This document shows positions 1 through 7,517 of a stretch of DNA of 19,240 bases, in pieces. The notes under the pieces were generated by a model. That model saw only the letters and a list, made by a program, of their open reading frames with translations. It did not search any database and was not told the DNA's origin. The position numbers were made by a program, and so were the translations under genes. Source of the DNA: Lachnospiraceae bacterium UBA2864 (GTDB lineage Bacteria; Bacillota; Clostridia; Lachnospirales; Lachnospiraceae); NCBI GenBank assembly GCA_002350525.1, contig DEFA01000050.1, positions 180,039 through 199,278 of the forward strand, written 5' to 3'. Numbering within the stretch: position 1 is the stretch's first letter; every line of letters starts with the position of its first letter.

Positions 1-825
1 CTGGTCATATGCTCCCTGAGCTGTGTCATATCCCGGCTGTGCATACTGCTGTCCCTGATCAAATCCGCCCTGTGGCATATTCGGATCAAAACCGCCCTGT
101 GGAGGCATGTTAGGATCGAATCCACCCTGTGGATTTGCAGCCTTCTTTGCTGAAATCTTCTTGATTACAATAATTATAACTATAATAAGGATAATAGCCG
201 CAAGAGCTATAAGTCCCCACTTTATGATTGTTCCCCAGATTGACAGACTGAACTCTACATGGATATTCTCCTTTATAGTAAGAAGATCCCATATAAGTGT
301 TTTTCCGCCATCCTCTGTAGATGTTGCATTATGGTTCTTCGGCTTGTTAGGAAGCTTTATCCTAACCTGCATATAACCGCCGTATGTACTGAAATATGAC
401 TTATAACTTTCCAGTTCTTCGTTGCCTTCTTCGCCAAGAACATCCCAATCCAGCACATAGTTGTTACCATCTTTCTGGATTGAAAGGCCGCCTTCATTCA
501 TTTCCATATTCTGTTCGGCATCCTGCAGGGATTCCTGAAGGTTATCAAGCGGAAGTCCGCTCTTTGAGCACTTAAAACCTACGTAGTTATCTTCGTTGTA
601 CTTTTCTGCAGTCCAGCCTGCTTCCGTAAGCTCATTCATAGCCTCATCAAAAGACTCGTCCTCGGTAGGATCCGCACCTTCCGTATCCATGTTCATTACC
701 GCATAAACCATGGAAACATCAACTTTACCATCGCTCTTAATGTCAAGAGTAGTATCAAACCTCATACATCCTGAGCAGATAATCATGCATAATACGCATA
801 AAATAGTTAAACAGACTTTTTTCAT
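1..825 (-). CDS. LppM-like lipoprotein with C-terminal membrane anchor (3' end outside window)
   Basis: The frame is open from an ATG at 825 to the window edge (275 codons seen). The start is supported by AGGAGGGG just upstream. The N-terminus is a lipoprotein signal peptide: MKK, a hydrophobic stretch, then a lipobox ending CSGC, with Cys20 as the likely lipidated residue. Residues 21-190 form a probable extracytoplasmic domain with the DTTLDIKSDGKVDVSM pattern typical of LppM-type (DUF3153-like) lipoproteins. Residues about 197-222 are a strong transmembrane helix followed by KKISAKK. After this comes a cytoplasmic Gly/Gln/Pro tail with PQGGFDPNM repeats that runs off the window. If both signals work, the protein is anchored by a lipid at one end and a helix at the other. 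It is transcribed alone from its own promoter at 871-899. The exact role is unknown; family assignment is moderate. Confidence 0.8.
   Translation of the reverse strand, partial: MKKVCLTILCVLCMIICSGCMRFDTTLDIKSDGKVDVSMVYAVMNMDTEGADPTEDESFDEAMNELTEAGWTAEKYNEDNYVGFKCSKSGLPLDNLQESLQDAEQNMEMNEGGLSIQKDGNNYVLDWDVLGEEGNEELESYKSYFSTYGGYMQVRIKLPNKPKNHNATSTEDGGKTLIWDLLTIKENIHVEFSLSIWGTIIKWGLIALAAIILIIVIIIVIKKISAKKAANPQGGFDPNMPPQGGFDPNMPQGGFDQGQQYAQPGYDTAQGAYDQ
52..132 (-). repeat. PQGGFDPNM tail repeats within the lipoprotein
   Basis: Three tandem copies of a 9-10 residue unit, P-Q-G-G-F-D-P-N-M (the third cut short as PQGGFDQGQQ), encode residues about 232-258 after the membrane helix. The DNA repeats as well: tccaccctgtgg, accgccctgtgg and ccgccctgtggc are visible. 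Such Gly/Gln/Pro tails are typically unstructured. The repeat could vary in copy number by slippage. Confidence 0.75.
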
Positions 826-870
826 CGTCCCCCTCCTAAATTATTAAGAAAACATTAACCTACGAAATTT

Positions 871-899
871 ATAATACTATAATATGATACCCGTGTCAA
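871..899 (-). promoter_or_regulatory. Sigma-A-type promoter for the lipoprotein gene
   Basis: On the minus strand TTGACA (894-899) is a perfect -35 box. It is followed by exactly 17 nt and TATTAT (871-876), a 5/6 match to the -10 box. It lies about 45 nt upstream of the start at 825. Confidence 0.75.
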
Positions 900-926
900 A
901 ATTCAAAATACGTATATTTAAAAGAA

Positions 927-956
927 AAAAGCATCCGGCTTTTGCTGAATGCTTTT
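927..956 (-). terminator. Rho-independent terminator after the phosphoglycerol transferase gene
   Basis: On the minus strand AAAAGCATTC pairs with GGATGCTTTT (one G-U pair) around a 10-nt loop, followed by TTTTTTCTTTT. It starts 6 nt past the stop codon of the gene at 963-2513, so it ends that transcript before the lipoprotein promoter. Confidence 0.8.
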
Positions 957-962
957 AAATCC

Positions 963-2513
963 TTAACGGCTCTTTTTAAACAATTTTTTCATGAAATCGG
1001 ATCTGTATTTCAGCTCACGATTAAAATCCTCATAACCATACTTCTCCAGAAGCGTATCTTCAGATGAAAAAAGATTCGTTCCGAGTCCGAGTCTGTTGCC
1101 GTCAATCTCACATCCGAGTGCCGCAAGCGTTGTCGGGAAATGATCAAATGTCGAAAACTCTCTGACTCTGTCAGGATCTTCAACCTGAACTGCCGGATTA
1201 ATGATAGTCGTATAAACCTTTCTCTGATAATCCTCTCTGACATCATCACAGAAATTCTTGTCCATCGTCGGATGATCGCCCGAGATTACGATGGTTGTAT
1301 TCTCGTACCATGGCTGCTTCTCACACCATTTCACAAATTCATTTACCTGAATGGATGAGCAGTTCATAATATCCGCATATCTGTTATCCTCAAAGTTTCC
1401 CGGACATCTCGGACATTTATGTCCGTCTTCGAAATGCGTGTCTGCCGTAAGTATCGTAAGATTAAACGGCTCATCGGTCTTTGAAAGATTGTTCAGTTTA
1501 TTCCTCGCATATCTGAAAAGCTTGGTATCTTCGTATCCCCACCAAACCTTATAGTCTTCAGGGATAAGACCTTCTTCCTTTGCCCACAGATAATCGTCTA
1601 TCTCATAATTTCCGTGCTGTGTGAAATAATTCTTTCTTCCACCGAACTCGGCATTTGAACCGATCATGAGAACATTGTTATATCCGTTGCTCTCTAAGAT
1701 ATCTCCGAGAGATGTCACTCCCGGGAAGAATTTATTAAAATATACCATTTCATTCTGATCTACAGGAATCTTAAGAGGAAGGCCGCTGGTCTGGGCAAAC
1801 ATTGCGGCAACCGTCCAGTTGGTATCGTTCATGGAGACGGCACCCGTCATCTTTCCGCTGTTTCCGGAAAAATCCACATTTTCACTTGCAAGAGCTGTCA
1901 GTTCCGGAATTGCATTTTCCGGAAATGCGCCTCCGCTCGCCTCGTCCGCAAAGGTAACTTCCATGGATTCCAGGTATATGTAAATAAGATTCCTCTTCTG
2001 CTTTGGAAATGTAATCCTTACATTCGAAGGATTTGCATAATTCTTCTCGATAAAATCGGATTTATGCATCTGACATACCGCATAATCGATAACTTCCAGC
2101 TTGTTCCAGCTGTAAATGTTGCATCCGAGAACAGTAACAGTCAAAAGCACAACCATTGTTCTCCACAACTTTTTTCTGTTCTTTCTGAGATTTGCGATGA
2201 TATTTATACCGATGACTATAAGCACTGAAGGAACCACACATAAGAATATGATCGGCCATACAGAGCTGTCGCTGGCACCCTGAAGAGGGCTTTTTATATG
2301 ATAGATTATCTCACCTACCGAAAGATAATCCCAGTTTGTGCATAGATATATGAGTCCGAAGGTAAGTAAAAATACTGCAAATGCGATTATACTCAGCAGA
2401 ATCCTCTCAACTACCTTCTTTACCTTTTTCTTGTGTGCAGGACAAGTAGCCTTAACGGTCTCTAATACGTCCTGCTCCGTGCCTAATAAAAGGCCGCTTT
2501 TATCCATTTCCAT
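963..2513 (-). CDS. MdoB/LtaS-type membrane phosphoglycerol transferase (sulfatase fold)
   Basis: Likely transfers phosphoglycerol from a lipid donor to a cell-envelope polymer or glycolipid on the outer face of the membrane. The 516-residue protein has three probable membrane helices (about 37-57, 86-107, 118-136) and then an extracellular alkaline-phosphatase/sulfatase-fold domain. Family landmarks are IYIYLESME (metal-binding Glu182), NDTNWTVAAMFAQTSGLPL (nucleophile Thr about 231-234; this matches the OpgB/MdoB form rather than the LtaS form), and VISGDHPTMD (Asp413, His414). The three helices, instead of the five of classical LtaS, also point to the MdoB branch. A CPRC motif (368-370 region) and Cys385/Cys397 lie in the extracellular domain and could form disulfides. 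The start at 2513 has AGGG about 9 nt upstream; Met3 is an alternative. It is monocistronic. The acceptor substrate is not readable from sequence. Confidence 0.85.
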   Translation of the reverse strand: MEMDKSGLLLGTEQDVLETVKATCPAHKKKVKKVVERILLSIIAFAVFLLTFGLIYLCTNWDYLSVGEIIYHIKSPLQGASDSSVWPIIFLCVVPSVLIVIGINIIANLRKNRKKLWRTMVVLLTVTVLGCNIYSWNKLEVIDYAVCQMHKSDFIEKNYANPSNVRITFPKQKRNLIYIYLESMEVTFADEASGGAFPENAIPELTALASENVDFSGNSGKMTGAVSMNDTNWTVAAMFAQTSGLPLKIPVDQNEMVYFNKFFPGVTSLGDILESNGYNNVLMIGSNAEFGGRKNYFTQHGNYEIDDYLWAKEEGLIPEDYKVWWGYEDTKLFRYARNKLNNLSKTDEPFNLTILTADTHFEDGHKCPRCPGNFEDNRYADIMNCSSIQVNEFVKWCEKQPWYENTTIVISGDHPTMDKNFCDDVREDYQRKVYTTIINPAVQVEDPDRVREFSTFDHFPTTLAALGCEIDGNRLGLGTNLFSSEDTLLEKYGYEDFNRELKYRSDFMKKLFKKSR

Positions 2514-2655
2514 TCTCGTAATCCCTAATTACTATTCTTAAAACTTCCTTAAATTTCTCCACCAATAGTTATGTACTATACTCTTTTAATACGAATTATG
2601 CTATAGTAACTTGTGATAAAAATTTCTGAATAATAAAGGAAGGATAGGTAATATT

Positions 2656-3180
2656 ATGCAAAATCCAGTAGTTACTATTACAATGGAAGACGGTTCAGTA
2701 ATAAAAGCAGAGCTTTATCCGGAAATCGCACCTAACACAGTTAACAACTTTATCTCACTGATCAACAAGAAGTTTTATGACGGAGTTATCTTCCACAGAG
2801 TTATTCCGGGCTTCATGATCCAGGGCGGCGATCCTGAAGGACGCGGTACAGGCGGTCCGGGATATTCGATCAAAGGCGAATTCTCAGCTAACGGTTTCGA
2901 GAATAACTTAAAGCACGAAACAGGAGTTCTCTCAATGGCACGTTCCATGAGACCTGACAGTGCAGGATCACAGTTCTTCATCATGCATGAGACATCTCCT
3001 CATCTTGACGGACAGTATGCATCATTCGGTAAGGTGATCGAAGGCCAGGACGTTGTTGACAGAATCGCTCTTACAAAGACAGGCTGGGCTGACAAGCCGG
3101 TTGAGCCACAGGTAATGAAGACAGTAACTGTTGAAACCTTCGGAACAGAATACCCTGAACCTGACATTATAGAAGACTAA
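2656..3180 (+). CDS. Cyclophilin-type peptidyl-prolyl cis-trans isomerase
   Basis: Catalyses cis-trans isomerisation of X-Pro bonds. The 174-residue protein is a single cyclophilin domain without signal peptide, so probably cytoplasmic. Signature segments are VIFHRVIPGFMIQGGDPEGRGTG (catalytic Arg in FHRV, then the F..Q motif), SMARSMRPDSAGSQFFIM and LDGQYASFGKV, all in the usual order. Met1 is preceded by AAGGAAGGATAGG about 7-10 nt upstream. It is followed after 63 nt by the flavodoxin-like gene in the same direction. I see no convincing -35/-10 pair in the 142-nt gap upstream. Confidence 0.95.
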   Translation: MQNPVVTITMEDGSVIKAELYPEIAPNTVNNFISLINKKFYDGVIFHRVIPGFMIQGGDPEGRGTGGPGYSIKGEFSANGFENNLKHETGVLSMARSMRPDSAGSQFFIMHETSPHLDGQYASFGKVIEGQDVVDRIALTKTGWADKPVEPQVMKTVTVETFGTEYPEPDIIED

Positions 3181-3213
3181 AAGATTTCCTGAGCGATAGC
3201 GAAAGAAAATCTT
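3181..3213 (+). other. Intercistronic hairpin between isomerase and flavodoxin genes
   Basis: AAGATTT (3181-3187) can pair with AAATCTT (3207-3213) around a 19-nt interior, immediately after the isomerase stop codon. There is no U tract, so it is not a normal terminator. It might be an RNA processing or stability element. Evidence is only the 7-bp stem. Confidence 0.35.
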
Positions 3214-3243
3214 CTAAATGAATACATTTGAAAGGTTAAGGGT

Positions 3244-3765
3244 ATGAAAACAGTAGTTATATATAATTCACAAACGGGTTTTACCAAAAGATATGCAAAA
3301 TGGATTGCGGAGGAAAGTAATGCAGACTGCTTCGAATTAAATGAAGCAAAGAAGAAAAATATCGATAATTACGACGCGATCATCTTTGGCGGATGGGCAT
3401 GTGCAGGGGGTGTAAGCAAGCTCAGCTGGTTCAAAGAGAAAATAGACAGATGGAAGGATAAGAAGCTCATAGCTTTCTGTGTCGGAGGAAGTCCGGCAGA
3501 CAGTCCTCATGTTGAGCCGCTTCTGAAAAAGATTTTTACAGCCGGCGAAGCACAACATGTAAGTGCCTTCTACTGCCCGGGCGGATTCAATTATGAAAGA
3601 ATGACCGCATCTTCCAGGCTTATGATGAAAATGTATGCCAAGATGCTCAAAGCCAAGAAGAATAAAACAGAGGATGACGAAGCGATGATCAATATGATCT
3701 CCCGAAACAGTGACCTCTCAGACAGAAAGTATATCGTTCCGATACTTGAATGCCTCAATGCATAG
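3244..3765 (+). CDS. Flavodoxin-domain protein (HemG/flavodoxin-like)
   Basis: Predicted FMN-binding electron carrier or oxidoreductase of 173 residues. The N-terminus MKTVVIYNSQTGFTKRYAKWIA has the flavodoxin phosphate-binding loop (S/T-x-T-G-x-T), followed by a Rossmann-like core with YDAIIFGGWACAGG at about 44-57 and KKLIAFCVGGSPADSP at about 74-90. The C-terminal part is helical and basic (KMYAKMLKAKKNK). Its length is close to the HemG/flavodoxin_5 group. A GAAAGG sequence lies 8 nt before the ATG. It is probably co-transcribed with the isomerase and ends at the strong hairpin 3769-3798. The redox partner is unknown. Confidence 0.8.
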   Translation: MKTVVIYNSQTGFTKRYAKWIAEESNADCFELNEAKKKNIDNYDAIIFGGWACAGGVSKLSWFKEKIDRWKDKKLIAFCVGGSPADSPHVEPLLKKIFTAGEAQHVSAFYCPGGFNYERMTASSRLMMKMYAKMLKAKKNKTEDDEAMINMISRNSDLSDRKYIVPILECLNA

Positions 3766-3768
3766 AAA

Positions 3769-3798
3769 AAGCCGGTTGATCAACTGATCAACCGGCTT
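3769..3798. terminator. Bidirectional rho-independent terminator
   Basis: A perfect 14-nt inverted repeat, AAGCCGGTTGATCA / TGATCAACCGGCTT, separated by 2 nt, lies between two convergent genes ending at 3765 and 3803. A-rich sequence on the left gives TTTTTC on the minus strand, and AGTTTTAT follows on the plus strand. It can therefore terminate transcripts from both sides. Confidence 0.9.
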
Positions 3799-3802
3799 AG
3801 TT

Positions 3803-5080
3803 TTATATTCCGAGCGCCTTCTTGGCGAGCTCATCCGCCTCGTCATTATAGCGGTCACCGCTATGTCCCTTCACCTTATGGAAATTAACTTTTATCTTCT
3901 TACTGATCTGCTCATAAAATGCTTTATAAGCCTTGGTTCCGTCTTTATTGGTCTTCCAGGCTCCCGTACACCACTTCTCTATTCCTTCATAGTCATAGTA
4001 TATATCGAGTTCTTTAGCCCCTGCTTCAACCGCATAGCGCATGGCTTTCATAGAGCCCTCCAGCTCTCCTGCCACGTTCCTCATGGTTGCAAGTTCCGGA
4101 TCGTCAAACTTTTCACTGAAGCACTCTTTCTTATCTCCCGCAAAAATTACCGCTCCGTAAGAGTATTCCTTGGTTGCCACATTGTAGCTTCCGTCTACGT
4201 AAGCTGTAATCTTTTCAATATCAATACTTTCAGCCTCTTCATCTGCTTCTACAGCAATCTCCATCTGAACCGCTTTCTCATCTTTTTCAAAATCTTCCAG
4301 CCTGAGCTGTTTTCCCGATACTTGCGACGGCTCATAAGGATTTTTTGTTATAACCTCATCGGATGAAAGACAGCGAATGACTTCACCTGCGATGATCAGT
4401 CCCACTACGGATGGTGTAAACGCAGACGATCCCGGTACACTTCTTCTCGAAGCATCAGGCGTCGGAAGTTCTCCTCCATAGGACTCTTCTGTTGGTTGAA
4501 GAGGTTCCTCTTTTGAGTATACACATTTAAGTTTCTTAACACCTCTCTTTTTAAGCTCCTGTCTCATAACCTTCGCCAGAGGACATACTGAAGTCTTGTA
4601 GATATCTGCGATTTCAAACATTTCCGGATGAAGCTTGTTTCCGGCACCCATACTACTGATCACCGGCACACCATGCTCCTGTGCCGCCATGATGATGGCT
4701 ATCTTTGCTTTAACCGTATCTACGGCATCCACCACATAATCATATTTATCAAAAGGAAACTGAGATGCATTTTCCGGAAGGAAGAAACATCTGTATTCAT
4801 TAACCTTTACATTCGGATTGATATCGAGAAGTCGTTCCTTCATAACCTCTGTTTTAAATCTTCCTACAGTTGAATGAAGAGCCACTATCTGACGATTGAT
4901 ATTCGACTCTGCTATCACATCATTATCTACTATATCAACCGTTCCCACGCCGGAGCGCACAAGAGCTTCCACGCAATGACCGCCGACTCCTCCTATTCCA
5001 AATACCGCAACGCGGCTGTTATTCAACTTTTTCACTGCTTCTTTTCCTATAAGAAGTTCAGTTCTTGTAAATTCTTCCAT
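3803..5080 (-). CDS. Fusion of TcdA/ThiF-family E1-like enzyme and ribonuclease HI
   Basis: The 425-residue protein joins two enzymes. Residues 1-240 are a TcdA-like (ThiF/MoeB/HesA) domain: nucleotide-binding GIGGVGGHCVEAL (28-40), DND at 52-54, NINRQ (60-64), DAVDTVKAK (118-126), Cys166 in SVCPLAK, and LIIAGEVIRCL at the end. TcdA (CsdL) cyclises t6A37 to ct6A in tRNA using ATP. Residues about 240-287 are an acidic linker. Residues 288-425 are RNase HI with all four acidic catalytic positions: Asp296 (YVDGSYN), Glu339 (GELEG), Asp363 (YYDY) and Asp416 (NDEADELAKKAL), plus His406 (KGHSG). RNase HI cleaves RNA in RNA-DNA hybrids. Both domains look intact. A GGAG lies 9 nt before the ATG. It is the last gene of the leftward run and ends at the 3769-3798 terminator. 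Confidence 0.9.
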   Translation of the reverse strand: MEEFTRTELLIGKEAVKKLNNSRVAVFGIGGVGGHCVEALVRSGVGTVDIVDNDVIAESNINRQIVALHSTVGRFKTEVMKERLLDINPNVKVNEYRCFFLPENASQFPFDKYDYVVDAVDTVKAKIAIIMAAQEHGVPVISSMGAGNKLHPEMFEIADIYKTSVCPLAKVMRQELKKRGVKKLKCVYSKEEPLQPTEESYGGELPTPDASRRSVPGSSAFTPSVVGLIIAGEVIRCLSSDEVITKNPYEPSQVSGKQLRLEDFEKDEKAVQMEIAVEADEEAESIDIEKITAYVDGSYNVATKEYSYGAVIFAGDKKECFSEKFDDPELATMRNVAGELEGSMKAMRYAVEAGAKELDIYYDYEGIEKWCTGAWKTNKDGTKAYKAFYEQISKKIKVNFHKVKGHSGDRYNDEADELAKKALGI

Positions 5081-5115
5081 TATATATCTCCGGTTAATCT
5101 AATGATGTCTTTATT

Positions 5116-5247
5116 CTATTCTCCCGAACGGATCTCGGCTATTTCTTCCGGTTCGCGGAGATAATTATATATACTCAGTCCTGTCGTAGCGATAAGCGCC
5201 GCGATGAGAACTATTATGATCGTAAGTCTTACCGATTTTTTATTCAT
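5116..5247 (-). CDS. 43-residue single-pass membrane protein
   Basis: A short ORF, MNKKSVRLTI then a hydrophobic helix (about 8-28), followed by an acidic tail ending IAEIRSGE. The ATG at 5247 is preceded by AAAGGGGG with a 5-nt spacer, a strong Shine-Dalgarno sequence. It fills the gap between the zinc-ribbon gene (ends 5291) and the TcdA-RNase H gene (starts 5080), in the same direction and with gaps of 43 and 35 nt, so it is most likely a real operon member. I do not recognise it. The basic N-terminus suggests N-in topology. Confidence 0.65.
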   Translation of the reverse strand: MNKKSVRLTIIIVLIAALIATTGLSIYNYLREPEEIAEIRSGE

Positions 5248-5255
5248 TCGAACCC

Positions 5256-5270
5256 CCTTTTACCAAAAGG
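5256..5270 (-). promoter_or_regulatory. Hairpin overlapping the ribosome binding site of the 43-residue ORF
   Basis: On the minus strand CCTTTT-GGT-AAAAGG forms a 6-bp stem with a 3-nt loop, and its 3' arm contains part of the AAAGGGGG Shine-Dalgarno sequence. It could lower translation of the small protein relative to its neighbours. The stem is short and AT-rich, so the effect is uncertain. Confidence 0.35.
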
Positions 5271-5290
5271 CATAACTCCATGGCAATACT

Positions 5291-6523
5291 TTATGGTGCA
5301 TATGGATTAAGATCCACATAGTTATCCATAAAATCCGTACCCGTGAGTGTATAAGGATCAATATAATACCAGTCCCAGGTCGCAGTATGATCATCTACAA
5401 TTTCAAAAAGATGTATCATAACCTCACCGCTATCTGAATAGCCTTCAAATGAAGCATTCGGTGCTCCGGACCTTGCAAGCGACATCGCCACTATCTCTTC
5501 CGGAGTGTGGGCATATATATTGTTTTCAGTATTACCGCTGCCCGAATTATCGTCCGGTTTGCCAAAAGTTTCTGTCTCGCCCGGATCCACCCCGCTTTCC
5601 ATAGGCGAATATCTGAGCTTTGTTCCGTCAGGACGTACAAAGGCTATATAGCCGATAAGTCCCGTATCCCATGATATCTCCCCAAGCATAAGCTCGGCGC
5701 CCTGTGCTTCTATCTGCAGATAGATGTTCATGTTGACACCGTTACCGTCCACGTTGAGGCAAAGATTCTCCCAGCTGCCCATGAAAGTCTCACTCGCTTT
5801 TGAGGTTTCGTCTTTATAATCACCGTCCGGTCTGGTCTTACATTTATAGTAATCCAGTTCAAGGGTTGTTTTATCTGCTTTAGTTGAAATGTTTCCGTTC
5901 AGAAGCCGCATGCTGTAGCTGTCCACCAGTTCAAAAGGATCCGTAAGGATCATCACCTTCCAGTCACCCTCCAACCGTCCGCTGTCCAAAATCGTACTAT
6001 AATCATCAACCATACATCCCGTAAGGAATCCTTCCCAGAACCATCTGAAATCCATCTCGACAGGTCTGTCAGATTCTTTATATCTCGATTTTGCAGCTAT
6101 CTCTTCAGTGGTTGCCTCGGTGGTTGCTTCTGTCACCGCCTCGGTTGTTATTTCCGTCACAGCTTCTGTCACTGTTTCGGTAGTCGCCTCAGTAGTAACT
6201 TCCGTAGTCGCCTCTGTAGTTGCCGCAGCTTCCTTCCTTGCTTCTTCTATCAGTTTTTCTCTTCTTATCTTTGTAAGAAATCCCGGCGCAAGAAAGAGAA
6301 TTATCTCAAGAATTATGACCGTTAACATTATCACAGTAAATATGATAATACCGGTATTGTTTTCATTTTCCCTCTGCGGCGACGGCTGTATCTGTGGCGG
6401 TTGAGGCTGTATCTGTGGCGACGGCTGTATCTGCGGCCCCGCTACATACTGCATTACGGTACCGCATACCGGACACCTGACCGAATTATCATCTATCACT
6501 GCTCCACATTTAAAACAATACAT
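5291..6523 (-). CDS. Zinc-ribbon membrane protein with Pro/Gln and Thr-Thr-Glu linkers
   Basis: The likely start is the ATG at 6523, because GGGGGAGG lies 6 nt upstream of it; the open frame extends to 6565 but without a comparable site. This gives 410 residues. MYCFKCGAVIDDNSVRCPVCG is a zinc ribbon (Cys3, Cys6, Cys17, Cys20). Residues 30-50 are repeated PQIQPSP, 58-80 are a transmembrane helix, 85-99 are charged, and 101-141 are a Thr/Glu-rich TTEAT/TEAVTE repeat. Residues 150-410 form a domain, probably outside the membrane, that I do not recognise (motifs DFRWFWEGFLTGC, GSWENLCLNVDG, ATWDWYYIDPYTL). The layout resembles clostridial zinc-ribbon plus membrane-anchor sensor or envelope proteins. 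It sits between a DUF3137-like gene and a 43-residue membrane protein in the run of eight genes. Confidence 0.85.
   Translation of the reverse strand: MYCFKCGAVIDDNSVRCPVCGTVMQYVAGPQIQPSPQIQPQPPQIQPSPQRENENNTGIIIFTVIMLTVIILEIILFLAPGFLTKIRREKLIEEARKEAAATTEATTEVTTEATTETVTEAVTEITTEAVTEATTEATTEEIAAKSRYKESDRPVEMDFRWFWEGFLTGCMVDDYSTILDSGRLEGDWKVMILTDPFELVDSYSMRLLNGNISTKADKTTLELDYYKCKTRPDGDYKDETSKASETFMGSWENLCLNVDGNGVNMNIYLQIEAQGAELMLGEISWDTGLIGYIAFVRPDGTKLRYSPMESGVDPGETETFGKPDDNSGSGNTENNIYAHTPEEIVAMSLARSGAPNASFEGYSDSGEVMIHLFEIVDDHTATWDWYYIDPYTLTGTDFMDNYVDLNPYAP
6101..6223 (-). repeat. Low-complexity Thr/Glu repeat coding region
   Basis: About ten degenerate units of the form A/V-T-T-E or A-V-T-E encode residues 101-141 of the zinc-ribbon protein, just after its transmembrane helix. 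On the plus strand they read as repeated gttgcctcggtgg-like blocks, which also create a valine-rich antisense reading frame. Likely an extended spacer; slippage could change its length. Confidence 0.8.
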
Positions 6524-6573
6524 ATTCTGCCTCCCCCATAATCGATAAGTATTCCCCCTCCCCAATGAAATAC

Positions 6574-7482
6574 CTAAACAGGTGTAAATGCATTCACTAT
6601 ATCAAGCAGTTCCTTAAGCTGTGCTCTGTACATATCCTTGAATTTATCCGGATCTTTCATCTTATGAACAGGCGGTATATCGAAACGATCACCGCCCTTA
6701 CTGATTGCCACGGTAATACCATCTTCCTGAACGCTCACAAAAAGTCTTCCGGCTATATCATTTCCCAGTCCTGAGAGTCTGTTGATAAATGCAGGTGTAA
6801 GAATGTTTTTTTCCTCTCCCGGTTCGCTCACTTCAACTCTGAATTTACTATCGAATTCCTCATCGCCGGTAATAATATCGATCATTCCCGAAGGAGCAAC
6901 CGAATTTTCAATCTTCTCAAATGTTTTCGACGAACCTTTTTCTCTCACTATAACGGTTCCCTTTATCTGATGAGGAATCTGAATTGTCATGACTCCCCCT
7001 TCAAACTCGGTATAGCTTGACTTTACATTTCCGGAATCGATTCCTTCACTTGTAAGTACTGCATCACAGTATTCAAACGCAACCCCGTTATATACTGCTT
7101 TAAAATAATCCGCCCCTTTTACATTATCATAGGTTCCGAAAAGTTTTGAATGTTTAAGCTGGTTATAACTCATGGTTTTAAACGGCTGATAATCAAGAAG
7201 CTCCACTCTCTCCGAGAGGATGCGTTCTATAAAATCCGTTCCCAATTCCTGTTCAAGTTCCGTCTCCACATGATTAACATATGTCCATATAAGAAATGTC
7301 AGAAGCATAAATCCTACCATTACGACAAGCGGTATATACCATTTCCCGTCCGAATTATAAACCACCGGTATGAATACCAGTGATACTATGCTTCCCAGAC
7401 CCGTTATGAACATTATCTTTTTCAATATCATCTGAACGCTTTTCTTAGCCCTCAGTCTATCCAGTAATTCCTTATCAGACAT
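6574..7482 (-). CDS. DUF3137-like two-TM membrane protein
   Basis: I chose the ATG at 7482 (302 residues) because AAAGGA lies 9 nt upstream. The frame opens at 7500 (308 residues), but there the nearest GAGG is too far away. After MSDKELLDRLRAKK come two membrane helices (about 23-42 and 48-69) and then a soluble domain starting ELEQELGTDFIERIL. The arrangement of two close helices, a 'QLKHSKLFGTYDNVKGADYFKAVYNGVAFEYCDAVL' type segment around residues 108-143, and a C-terminal 'RLFVSVQEDGITVAISKGGDRFDI' type strand pair fits the DUF3137 family, which has no established function. It is 35 nt downstream of the ktrA-like gene and 50 nt upstream of the zinc-ribbon gene, so co-transcription is likely. 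Family assignment is from memory of the pattern and is moderate. Confidence 0.75.
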   Translation of the reverse strand: MSDKELLDRLRAKKSVQMILKKIMFITGLGSIVSLVFIPVVYNSDGKWYIPLVVMVGFMLLTFLIWTYVNHVETELEQELGTDFIERILSERVELLDYQPFKTMSYNQLKHSKLFGTYDNVKGADYFKAVYNGVAFEYCDAVLTSEGIDSGNVKSSYTEFEGGVMTIQIPHQIKGTVIVREKGSSKTFEKIENSVAPSGMIDIITGDEEFDSKFRVEVSEPGEEKNILTPAFINRLSGLGNDIAGRLFVSVQEDGITVAISKGGDRFDIPPVHKMKDPDKFKDMYRAQLKELLDIVNAFTPV

Positions 7483-7517
7483 CTCAGTCAATCCTTTCAT
7501 CTGTCGGGTATTTACCT

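Noticed and set aside
6108..6404. 98-residue plus-strand frame rich in Val-Ala-Ser repeats.
   Set aside because: It is the antisense of the Thr/Glu repeat of the zinc-ribbon protein; the repeat pattern alone keeps the frame open and no ribosome binding site is present.
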